Origin: Gemmataceae bacterium
GTDB taxonomy: Bacteria; Planctomycetota; Planctomycetia; Gemmatales; Gemmataceae
NCBI GenBank assembly: GCA_019748295.1
Contig: JAIEPT010000382.1
Location: forward strand, 1 to 36,731
Direction of reading: 5' to 3'
DNA: 36,731 nucleotides
Under the pieces are notes generated by a model. It searched no databases. It had not been told where the DNA came from and saw nothing but the letters and a program-made list of their open reading frames with translations. The stretch's first letter is position 1; the number at the start of each line of letters is the position of its first letter. A program made the position numbers and the translations under genes. Shown in pieces: positions 8,056-15,243 of the stretch.

Positions 8056-9111
8056 CTACTTCGAAGGACGATGTTTCCGCAGGGCCGCCAACGTCTTTTC
8101 GAACTCCGGCGGCAACGGGGCCGTCGCGGCGATGACTTCTTTCTTCTTGGGATGCAGCAGCCGAAGGCGATACGCATGCAGCGCCTGGCGCGGCATCAGC
8201 ACCTCGTCGAGTGCGGGATCCAGCCGAGGGTCCACGTCGATCAGATTCAGATGATCGCGGCCCGAATAGATCTTGTCCGCGAGCACAGGGCAGTTGACGC
8301 TCGCCAGATGCACGCGAATCTGATGCGTTCGCCCCGTTCGCGGCTGCAAGCGAACGTAGGTGTAGCCGCGAAAGCGTTCCTGCACTTCGTAAAAGGTGCA
8401 TGCTTCCTTGCCATGCTCCGGATCATCGGTCGCGACCATCTTGATGCGGTCGTGCGGGTGATGGCCGATTCGGCGTTCGATGTAGTCGCTGTCCCGATCG
8501 AGCACGCCGGACGTGATGGCGAGGTATTCCTTGAAAACCTTTCGGCTCTCGAACTGCATGCTCAAATCGCGATGCGTCGCCTCTTCTTTGGCGACGAGGA
8601 TGACGCCCGAAGTGTCGCGGTCAAGCCGATGGACGATGCCGGGGCGATAGTCGCCGTTGTGTTTGCTGAGGTCCTTGAACCGAAACGCCAGCGCGTTGAC
8701 CAGCGTGCCCGTCCAGTGCCCCTTCGCGGGGTGCACGACCATGTCGTAAGGCTTGTTGACGATCGCGAGGAATTCGTCCTCATAGAGGACTTCGAGCGAC
8801 ACGTCTTCGGGAACCACGGCGACGTGCGGCGGCTCGGGGAGCCAAATGCGGATATGGTCCCCCTGGCGAATCTTGTAGCTGGCTTTGCACGGCGCCTCGT
8901 TGATGACGACGCACTTGGCTTGGATGCACTTCTGCAGAATCGAGCGGCTGAAATCGGGGAAATGCTGGTGCAGATAATGATCGAGCCGCAGCCCCGCGGT
9001 TTTGTGCTGAACGACCATGTCCACGGCCCGGCCCACGCCAGGCTGGGGCGTGCCAATAGGAGGGACGATTTCGTCTTCTTCTTCGATCTCGATCAGCGTT
9101 TCGTCGGACAT
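8056..9111 (-). CDS. RluA-family 23S rRNA pseudouridine synthase
   Basis: 351 residues: an N-terminal acidic tail (EIEEEDEIV), an S4 RNA-binding domain (about 40-92, RLDHYLHQHFPDFSRS), then the RluA catalytic domain with motif II HRLDRDTSG (catalytic Asp about 164) and the C-terminal motifs LQPRTGRTHQIRVHLA and YSGRDH. The layout with an S4 domain is that of RluD/RluC-type enzymes that isomerise uridines in 23S rRNA; which uridines is not determinable. The reading frame extends upstream to 9330, but that extension runs through a 34-bp inverted repeat, so ATG at 9111 is the likely start. Confidence 0.9.
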   Translation of the reverse strand: MSDETLIEIEEEDEIVPPIGTPQPGVGRAVDMVVQHKTAGLRLDHYLHQHFPDFSRSILQKCIQAKCVVINEAPCKASYKIRQGDHIRIWLPEPPHVAVVPEDVSLEVLYEDEFLAIVNKPYDMVVHPAKGHWTGTLVNALAFRFKDLSKHNGDYRPGIVHRLDRDTSGVILVAKEEATHRDLSMQFESRKVFKEYLAITSGVLDRDSDYIERRIGHHPHDRIKMVATDDPEHGKEACTFYEVQERFRGYTYVRLQPRTGRTHQIRVHLASVNCPVLADKIYSGRDHLNLIDVDPRLDPALDEVLMPRQALHAYRLRLLHPKKKEVIAATAPLPPEFEKTLAALRKHRPSK

Positions 9112-9130
9112 GGGGCTATTGTACGCCTCA

Positions 9131-9209
9131 AAGCCCAGGGGCGACCAAAGGGAGCTCCTGGGTTCATGCGTCCGGAACCCAGGAGCTCCCTTTGGTCGCC
9201 CCTGGGCTT
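9131..9209. repeat. Perfect 34-bp inverted repeat, 11-nt loop
   Basis: Arms 9131-9164 and 9176-9209 are exactly complementary over 34 bp (AAGCCCAGGGGCGACCAAAG...), separated by 11 nt. It lies 20 bp upstream of the RluA-family start and upstream of greA on the other strand, so it is in the shared regulatory gap rather than downstream of genes. It could act as a terminator-like or cruciform structure in the leader, or be another palindromic repeat with no second copy in this window. Confidence 0.75.
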
Positions 9210-9405
9210 GGAGAAAGCGCCCTTTACAACGCTTGTCGGCTGCACCATCATGAGTGAATAAGATCGTGGACATCCGGTGGCGGCCCTTGTCTTTCCTGGG
9301 CAGGCGGCCATAAGCTGATACGGTTCGCATCGGATGTCGGTTGGTTTCCGCAGCAGCGGGATGGTTTCCCCTGGCTGCGGTTTTGCGTTGTAACGGAACT
9401 TCGGA

Positions 9406-9431
9406 AAGGCCCGCTCTTGGAAGCGGGCCTT
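9406..9431 (+). promoter_or_regulatory. Leader hairpin just upstream of greA
   Basis: AAGGCCCGCT (9406-9415) pairs exactly with AGCGGGCCTT (9422-9431) around a 6-nt loop, ending 10 bp before the GGAGG ribosome-binding site (9442-9446) of greA. It may act as an attenuator or RNA-stability hairpin. No U-run follows, so simple termination is unlikely. Confidence 0.4.
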
Positions 9432-9452
9432 GCGTCCTGTTGGAGGATGGCC

Positions 9453-9935
9453 ATGTCGCTCGATCGCAATCCGATGACCCGCGAAGGGTACGAGAAATTG
9501 ATGGCCGATCTCGATCGGATGCAGAACTCCGAAATGATCGAAGTGACGCAACGAATCGCCACGGCCCGCGATCTGGGCGATCTCAGCGAAAATGCCGAGT
9601 ATCATGCCGCGCGCGAAGATCAGGGCATGCTCCAGGCCCGCATCGATTCGCTCAAGGACAAACTGAGTCGCGCGACGATCATGGAGAAATCCACGGAGCC
9701 GAGCGACGTGGTCGTCTTCGGTTCGTGCGTGAAGGTCGTCGATCTCGATTTCGACGAAGAGGAAACGTTCGTGCTCGTCGGCGAAGGCGAAGCGGACCCG
9801 GACAAAAACCGCATCCTCGTCTCCAGCCCCCTCGGCACCGGCCTGCTCGGCAAAAAAGTCGGCGACCTCGCGGAGATCGAGGTCCCCAAGGGAAAGCTGC
9901 GATTCAAAGTCCTCGATATTTCCGTGGGCGACTGA
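9453..9935 (+). CDS. greA: Transcription elongation factor GreA
   Basis: 160 residues matching GreA: an N-terminal coiled coil (about 8-75) with the family signature AREDQG and ENAEYHAAREDQ, which enters the RNA polymerase secondary channel and stimulates cleavage of backtracked RNA, and a C-terminal FKBP-like domain ending in SSPLGTGLLGKKVGDLAEIEVPKGKLRFKVL. GGAGG at 9442-9446 favours ATG 9453 (or ATG 9447) over the upstream in-frame start at 9417. The gene is monocistronic, with a leader hairpin upstream and a perfect inverted repeat downstream. Confidence 0.93.
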   Translation: MSLDRNPMTREGYEKLMADLDRMQNSEMIEVTQRIATARDLGDLSENAEYHAAREDQGMLQARIDSLKDKLSRATIMEKSTEPSDVVVFGSCVKVVDLDFDEEETFVLVGEGEADPDKNRILVSSPLGTGLLGKKVGDLAEIEVPKGKLRFKVLDISVGD

Positions 9936-9943
9936 GTTTGTTT

Positions 9944-10010
9944 CAAGTTTAGCGGGGAGGCGTAGGCGGCCAGTGATGCATGGGTCGCCTACGCCTCCCC
10001 GCTAAACTTG
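9944..10010. terminator. Bidirectional terminator-like perfect inverted repeat
   Basis: CAAGTTTAGCGGGGAGGCGT... (9944-9968) and its exact 25-bp complement (9986-10010) flank a 17-nt loop. It fills the gap between the convergent greA (stop 9935) and the secreted-protein gene (stop at 10015), so it probably ends transcription from both sides. Confidence 0.65.
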
Positions 10011-10014
10011 GCTG

Positions 10015-11919
10015 CTACCAGCGAAACCAGGTCAGCACCGTCTTCACGTCGCGCGGCGGGGCGGTCATCTCGAGGTGAAGGCCCGACGCATCCGCGGCGA
10101 TGCCAAGCGATGTGACGCCATGCGTCTCGAACTCGCGCGGAATCGTGCCCTTCGTCAGGAACTCCAATCCCGGCTCCAGCGATACGTGAAACTCCGCAGA
10201 GCGGTTGGGGCTCGCGAACTTGCGGAACGACTCCAGATGCTTGGACGCCTCCAGGCCAGCGCGATTGCCGCGGACATTCGCCAAAGCGGATTCGAAGGGT
10301 TCGACGTCGCTGCCCAACCCGACGACGATCTGCTTTCCGACGACGGCGATCCGCATCTTGTCCCAATCCGGGCCGAGCAAGAACGTCATTTGCTTGACGG
10401 CGGCTTCCGTGGCGTTGACGAGGCGAATCTTCACCACATCGATGCTCGTTTCCTGTCGCTTCTCCGCCCCCGCAACGAACGTGAATCGGGGCCGCATCAG
10501 CGGGGTGGAACTCGCCAGGGCGCTCTTGCGCTGGATCTCCACCACCGCCTCGATCTGCTCACGCAACTTGCGAGCACGGCCTGCCAATTCCACATTGTCC
10601 GATGTTTCGGCCTTGCGCAAACGGCTTAAGGCGGGTTCGCCCAGGAGCAGCAGCTTCGTGTTGGCGCTCTGGCGAATGCGGTAAGCAGAATTGCCGAGGT
10701 CCGCGACGAGCTTGTCCAGGTCCAACTTCTCCGGCGCGTCGGGTCGCGTGAGGTCTTCGATTGAGCCGTCGGCGATGCGGGCGAGCGTTTTCATTTCGGC
10801 GAGGAACGCCTTGGGATCCTCCACATCGAAAATTCCGACCGTCGAGACCGCTCCCGGCGCCCCTTCCTTGGGGACATACGCGCCGAGCCGGCTCGCCTTC
10901 ATCTTGCCCCACATTTCGCCGAAGACGGCGGAGTAGGTCGTGCGATCGCTGGGCGACACGAATCCGCCCGCCTCGAAGCTTTCGCGGATCAACGTTTCGA
11001 ACATCAGCTTGCCGAGCGTTGCCGTAGTTCGCCCTTCGCCCGCATGCGCCTGGGCGATGAGCAGACGCCCCTCGGGCAGGCCGCGCACGTTGCTCGGTTT
11101 CCCCTCGTCGGCGAGTCGTTTGAGGAAGTCGCGGGCTGCGGGTTTCTCCCCGTCAAGAATGGCCGACGCGTTGATTTCGAGGTGATCTTCGAGCCGAACG
11201 CCGGCGAGCATGAACTTCGTTTCCTTGATCGCCTCGACCAAATCATTGCGAATGCGTTCGTCGTCGGGGTCTTTCTGCGTGCTTATTTTGTCGCTGACTT
11301 GGCCGATCAGCGTCCGAACGAAATCGTTGTCCATGCGCGGAGGGGCAACGATGATCAGGATGTCGGAACCTCCGAACCGCGTCCGCGTCGAGTCGCTTAA
11401 CGCTTTGCTGAGGGGCCCCGCTTTCGCCCGATCCTTCAAGTTGCCTGCGTTTTCGCCGAAGTAGGCGAACTTGCCGTCGAGATGCACCGCGCCGACGAAG
11501 TTGTCTTTCTGCTTGGCAAGCACCTCGCCTTTCTCGAGCGAGGCTTTTTCAAGCTTCATTTCCTTGGCGAGTGCGGCGGCGTCTTTGATGGGCGCCGCCA
11601 CCACCACGCGCCGAATCAGGTTGTCGAGTTGCACAGTCTCTTTGAGATCGGGCCGATTCCAGAAGATCGCGGCTGGCCCGTTGTAGTCGGGCGAGTTCTT
11701 GAGCCCGATGAACGTCATGCCCCAGTCGAGCGCGTCGGACGGCTTCAGGCCCACCTGATAGTCCGTCCGCTTCAGGAAGCTCTCCCCCTTCTTCTTGACG
11801 AGATCGATGCCGGTCAGCGCGATGCCGATCCCGGTGGTGTCGGGAAGAATATCGAGGACGGTCTGAGCCGAGGCTAGATCCGCCAGCAGCAGAACGCCGA
11901 CCAACGCGTAGGTTCGCAT
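10015..11919 (-). CDS. Secreted planctomycete protein with HEAT-like repeat, unknown function
   Basis: 634 residues with a Sec signal peptide (MRTYALVGVLLLADLASAQ, cleavage near residue 18). The mature part is a long alpha/beta protein whose N-terminal half (IGLKNSPDYNGPAAIFWNRPD, VVVAAPIKDAAALAKEM, GAVHLDGKFAYFGENAG) looks like planctomycete exported proteins of unknown function. A HEAT-like helical segment lies around residues 405-455 (LVADLGNSAYRIRQSANTKL, LGEPALSRLRKA). No catalytic motif, heme site or membrane anchor is seen. It is presumably periplasmic or cell-surface. The gene is transcribed convergently to greA, and topA lies upstream on the same strand about 220 bp away. Confidence 0.7.
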   Translation of the reverse strand: MRTYALVGVLLLADLASAQTVLDILPDTTGIGIALTGIDLVKKKGESFLKRTDYQVGLKPSDALDWGMTFIGLKNSPDYNGPAAIFWNRPDLKETVQLDNLIRRVVVAAPIKDAAALAKEMKLEKASLEKGEVLAKQKDNFVGAVHLDGKFAYFGENAGNLKDRAKAGPLSKALSDSTRTRFGGSDILIIVAPPRMDNDFVRTLIGQVSDKISTQKDPDDERIRNDLVEAIKETKFMLAGVRLEDHLEINASAILDGEKPAARDFLKRLADEGKPSNVRGLPEGRLLIAQAHAGEGRTTATLGKLMFETLIRESFEAGGFVSPSDRTTYSAVFGEMWGKMKASRLGAYVPKEGAPGAVSTVGIFDVEDPKAFLAEMKTLARIADGSIEDLTRPDAPEKLDLDKLVADLGNSAYRIRQSANTKLLLLGEPALSRLRKAETSDNVELAGRARKLREQIEAVVEIQRKSALASSTPLMRPRFTFVAGAEKRQETSIDVVKIRLVNATEAAVKQMTFLLGPDWDKMRIAVVGKQIVVGLGSDVEPFESALANVRGNRAGLEASKHLESFRKFASPNRSAEFHVSLEPGLEFLTKGTIPREFETHGVTSLGIAADASGLHLEMTAPPRDVKTVLTWFRW

Positions 11920-11968
11920 GATGCTTCTCCACGAAAGCGGTCAGACTATCCGTGAGTCGAGTTCGACC

Positions 11969-12066
11969 TATGTAGCCCTCTCGCTCCGCGAGAGGTAAGC
12001 GGCAGCGCGTCATGCGATCGCATGGCATTTATTCGCTATCCTCTCGCGGAGCGAGAGGGCCACATA
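11969..12066. repeat. Inverted repeat of the CTCTCGC-CCGCGAGAG family, copy 1
   Basis: Arms 11969-12001 and 12034-12066 (about 33 bp, three mismatches) contain the core CCCTCTCGCTCCGCGAGAGG, itself a palindrome, around a 32-nt centre that includes GCGATCGC. The same arms recur at 33800-33898. It sits upstream of the secreted-protein gene and downstream of topA. Confidence 0.75.
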
Positions 12067-12108
12067 GAAGCAGCAGTCCCTGCGGGACCGCCTCCTCATC
12101 CCCGGCTT

Positions 12109-12129
12109 CCTCTCCCCCAAGGGGAGAGG
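12109..12129 (-). terminator. Hairpin downstream of topA
   Basis: CCTCTCCCC and GGGGAGAGG form a tight GC hairpin 8 bp past the topA stop codon. It resembles the CCTCTCCCC repeats at 2506 and 23907. A terminator role is inferred from position only. Confidence 0.45.
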
Positions 12130-12136
12130 GGAGAAA

Positions 12137-14764
12137 TCAACCAGCAGCCTTGGCTGCTTCCATTTGCTTTTGGATGCCTTCCAGTTGCTCCGGCGTGGGC
12201 TCCTTCGTCGTGCGGCATTTGGGCCAGCCGGTGCAGCCGAGGAAGAAGCCGCCGTCCCGTTTGCGGGTGCGGACGGCCAGGTTTTTCCCGCAGTTCGGGC
12301 AGCTTTCGCCGACGTCGATCTTGATCGGCGCTTTCTTGGGCGGAGCGTCGGGGATCAAGTGCTTCAGCTTTTCGCGAAGCTCGGCGTTGATCGACTTCGT
12401 CCCGCGGCACTTCGGATAGCTGCTGCAACCCAGGAAGGGGCCGCGCCAGCTCATCTTGATGAGCATGGGACTGTTGCACTTCTCGCAGACGATGCCCGTG
12501 TCGGCGGGCTTGACCGGGTTCCCTTGTGCGTCCGCATCCATCGCGTTTTTGCACTTGGGGTAGCCGGAGCACGCGAGGAACTGCCCGCGCGGACCTTGCC
12601 GAAGCAGCAACGGTTTGCCGCACTTTTCGCAAACATGCTCGGTGGGCCGGCTCGCGGCGACGGCTTTCCCCGCCGCGTCGAGCACGACCTTCATCTTGCA
12701 TGTTTCGCAACGCAGATAGGTTCCGCGCGGCCCCGTGTGCTCCATCAGCACTTCGCCGCAGTCGGGGCACTTGTGCTCGGTCGTCTTCGGCGGCTCAGTC
12801 GGTTCGTTTCCGCCGGCCCGCTTGATGTAGCTGCACTCGGGATGTCGGCTGCAGCCGAAGAATTGGCCGAACTTGCTGAACCGTTTCGCGAGCGGAGCCT
12901 GGCATAGCGGGCACTTCTCGGCGTCCGCGAGCATCTTCGTCTCGGCGGTTTTGATCGCCTGGCTGAAGGGCTCGTAGAACTCGGCAAGCACTTCGTTTCG
13001 CTGGAACTTCCCCGTCTCGATCTGATCGAGTTCCTCTTCCATGCGGCGGGTGAATTTCAAATCCATGACCTGGGGGAAATGCTCGATGAGCAGACCGTTC
13101 GCCTTACGGCCCAAAACGGTCGCGAAGAATCGGCGTTCCTTCAGTTCCACGTAGGTGCGTTCGACGATCTTGCTCATGATCGCCGCGTAGGTGGACGGCC
13201 GGCCGATGCCCTCTTTCTCGAGCGTCTTCACCAGCGACGCCTCGTTGTAGCGCGGCGGCGGTTCGGTGAAGTGCTGCGATGCGGCGAGGTTGAGCGGGGC
13301 GAGTTTTTCCTTCTCTTTGAGCGGCGGAAGCAGCGTGTCTTCCGACTTTCCCGGAACGAGCACCCTGCGGAAGCCATCGAACTTCAGCGTGCGCCCCGTC
13401 GCTTTGAACACCGCCTTGCCCGCGGCGATTTCGACGCTTGTCACCGCGAACACGGCGGGCTTCATCTGGCAAGCGACGAAGCGGTTGTAGATCAGCGTGT
13501 ACAACTTCAGCTCTTCCGCCGTCAGGTACGGAGCAACCCGTTCCGGCGTGTAGGCGACGTCGGTGGGGCGAATCGCTTCGTGGGCGCCTTGCGCGTCTTT
13601 CGACGATTCGTACTTCACCGGCGCGTCCGGCAAATACGGCTTGCCGTAGGTGGATTCGATGAACCCGCGGCATGCGGTCACCGCGTCGTCGGAGAGACGC
13701 GTGCTGTCGGTACGCATGTAGGTGATGAGGGCGACCGAGCCTTCGGAGCCCATTTCCTTGCCTTCGTACAGCTTCTGCGCGATCGTCATCGTCCGCTTGG
13801 CGGCGAAGCGAAGGCGCAGCGATGCCTGCTGCTGCAGCGTGCTGGTGGTGAACGGCGCCGGCGGGCGTTCCTGCCGATCCTTCTGCTCGATCTTGGAAAC
13901 GAGCCACGCGGCCTTTTCCAGTTCGCGGACGATCGGTTCCGCCTGCGCCTGGCTGGTGGCCTCGAACTTCTTGCCGTCCCATTCCGCGAGGTCGGTTTGG
14001 AACGCGCCGTCCGGCACTTCGTCGGTCTTCGTCGCCTTGACTTCGCCGTCCTTGCCGTCCCCTTCTTCTTCCGCGATGTCGGCTACCTGCTTCTTGGCCG
14101 ACGACTTCTTGATCTTGGCAACGACTGCCGGAGCGGCGCCCAGGGATTCGGGGCGGACGATCGCGAAGACCTTCCAATATTCTTCGGGGACGAATCGCTC
14201 GATTTCGTCCTCGCGTTCGCAGATCAGTCGAACCGCGACCGACTGCACGCGGCCTGCGGACAGCTTCTCCGCCATGGTGCGGGAAAGAAGCGGGCTGAGC
14301 TGGTAGCCCACGATGCGGTCGAGAAATCGACGCGCTTCCTGAGCGGCGACGAGTTGATCGTCGATCTTCCGCGGTTCGGCGAATGCCTTCTCGACGGCCT
14401 TCTTCGTGATTTCGTTGAAGGTGACGCGCTGCACCTTGGCGTCCTTGAGGCCGAGGGCTTCGCGAAGATGCCAGGCGATCGCTTCGCCTTCGCGATCCGG
14501 GTCAGGCGCCAGGTAGACCATCCCCGCGGCCGATGCCCGCTTCTTGAGGTCGGCGATCAGTTCGCGGCGATCGTCGAGCACGCGATACGTGGCGGTCCAC
14601 CCGCCTTCGATGTCGATGCCGAAGCGGCTTTTAGGCAGATCGCGGACGTGCCCCTTGCTGGCCACCACTTCGTAGTCAGGGCCAAGGTACTTATTGATGG
14701 TCTTGGCCTTCGCCGGGGATTCGACGATGACCAGGTTCTTCTTTTTCTTCCGTGCGGCTGCCAT
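12137..14764 (-). CDS. topA: DNA topoisomerase I (type IA) with five C-terminal zinc ribbons
   Basis: 875 residues. The Toprim domain (about 9-125) carries catalytic Glu15 (VIVESPAKAK) and D88-P-D90-R-E-G-E94. The catalytic Tyr is Y349 in ITYMRTDSTR. The enzyme relaxes negative supercoils by transient single-strand cleavage. After the core come five C4 zinc ribbons (CPLC, CPDC, CEKC, CEKC and CPNC units, each closed by a second cysteine pair such as CSRHPEC or CSGYPKC), more than the three of E. coli TopA. A charged insertion rich in Lys/Glu (about 219-255) interrupts the core between the Toprim region and the active-site Tyr. The N-terminus is a lysine run (AAARKKKKN). A long plus-strand ORF over this gene is a shadow. 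Confidence 0.95.
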   Translation of the reverse strand: MAAARKKKKNLVIVESPAKAKTINKYLGPDYEVVASKGHVRDLPKSRFGIDIEGGWTATYRVLDDRRELIADLKKRASAAGMVYLAPDPDREGEAIAWHLREALGLKDAKVQRVTFNEITKKAVEKAFAEPRKIDDQLVAAQEARRFLDRIVGYQLSPLLSRTMAEKLSAGRVQSVAVRLICEREDEIERFVPEEYWKVFAIVRPESLGAAPAVVAKIKKSSAKKQVADIAEEEGDGKDGEVKATKTDEVPDGAFQTDLAEWDGKKFEATSQAQAEPIVRELEKAAWLVSKIEQKDRQERPPAPFTTSTLQQQASLRLRFAAKRTMTIAQKLYEGKEMGSEGSVALITYMRTDSTRLSDDAVTACRGFIESTYGKPYLPDAPVKYESSKDAQGAHEAIRPTDVAYTPERVAPYLTAEELKLYTLIYNRFVACQMKPAVFAVTSVEIAAGKAVFKATGRTLKFDGFRRVLVPGKSEDTLLPPLKEKEKLAPLNLAASQHFTEPPPRYNEASLVKTLEKEGIGRPSTYAAIMSKIVERTYVELKERRFFATVLGRKANGLLIEHFPQVMDLKFTRRMEEELDQIETGKFQRNEVLAEFYEPFSQAIKTAETKMLADAEKCPLCQAPLAKRFSKFGQFFGCSRHPECSYIKRAGGNEPTEPPKTTEHKCPDCGEVLMEHTGPRGTYLRCETCKMKVVLDAAGKAVAASRPTEHVCEKCGKPLLLRQGPRGQFLACSGYPKCKNAMDADAQGNPVKPADTGIVCEKCNSPMLIKMSWRGPFLGCSSYPKCRGTKSINAELREKLKHLIPDAPPKKAPIKIDVGESCPNCGKNLAVRTRKRDGGFFLGCTGWPKCRTTKEPTPEQLEGIQKQMEAAKAAG

Positions 14765-14778
14765 TCAGCACTGCTCCT

Positions 14779-14820
14779 GACGAACAAGTCGTGCTAACCG
14801 ACGAACAAGTGGTGCTAACC
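14779..14820. repeat. Tandem 21-bp duplication upstream of topA
   Basis: GACGAACAAGTCGTGCTAAC... (14779-14799) is repeated immediately (14800-14820) with one change. It lies 15 bp before the topA start on the minus strand, so it covers the leader or promoter region. Confidence 0.7.
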
Positions 14821-14970
14821 ACAGAGGCACAGAGGACACAGAGAAAGCAGGAGATCAAGATGAGAGAATGAAGAATGGGCACGCAAGCAGATGCATTTCC
14901 ATTCTTACTTCTTCGTTCTCCGATTTCCGATCTCCGATTCTCCTACCTTTCTCTGTGCCTCTGTGGTTAG
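14815..14970. repeat. CCACAGAGGCACAGAG inverted repeat pair
   Basis: CTAACCACAGAGGCACAGAG (14815-14834, continuing to AGAAAG at 14847) and its complement at 14947-14970 face each other across about 100 bp. The right arm lacks nine bases relative to the left. This motif is a familiar dispersed intergenic repeat in several bacterial phyla. It fills part of the divergent gap between topA and the next plus-strand gene. No gene was seen in 14765-15243. Confidence 0.65.
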
Positions 14971-15104
14971 AAACTGCTTCGAATCTCCGGCGAGATCGGC
15001 CGGGGATCGCGTCTCGTTACCAATACTATGGAAGCGAGGCAAATCGGTGTGGCCTGAGGGGGCCTTGCCTGTACATTGTTTCTTTGCTGCGACGTTGACT
15101 GGCG

Positions 15105-15132
15105 TTGAGCCTGACCGCAATTTCGCTACAAT
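15105..15132 (+). promoter_or_regulatory. Putative sigma-70-type promoter
   Basis: TTGAGC (15105-15110), a 16-bp spacer, and TACAAT (15127-15132) lie about 110 bp upstream of the 936-residue protein gene. A second -35-like TTGACT is at 15095-15100. Consensus match only. Confidence 0.35.
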
Positions 15133-15243
15133 CGTTTTTTTGGGTCAGCTTCGCCAAACACCCATACTACATGGTTTGCGGGCGAGTCAAGCCCTCGCCC
15201 CTGCGACGGACGCCGGACAGGATGTCCTAAACCGAGGTTGTAA

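Noticed and set aside
9112..9330. N-terminal extension of the RluA-family protein
   Set aside because: It reads through the perfect 34-bp inverted repeat and has no family similarity.
13079..14797. A 572-codon plus-strand ORF over topA
   Set aside because: Antisense to an unmistakable topoisomerase gene with no motifs of its own.
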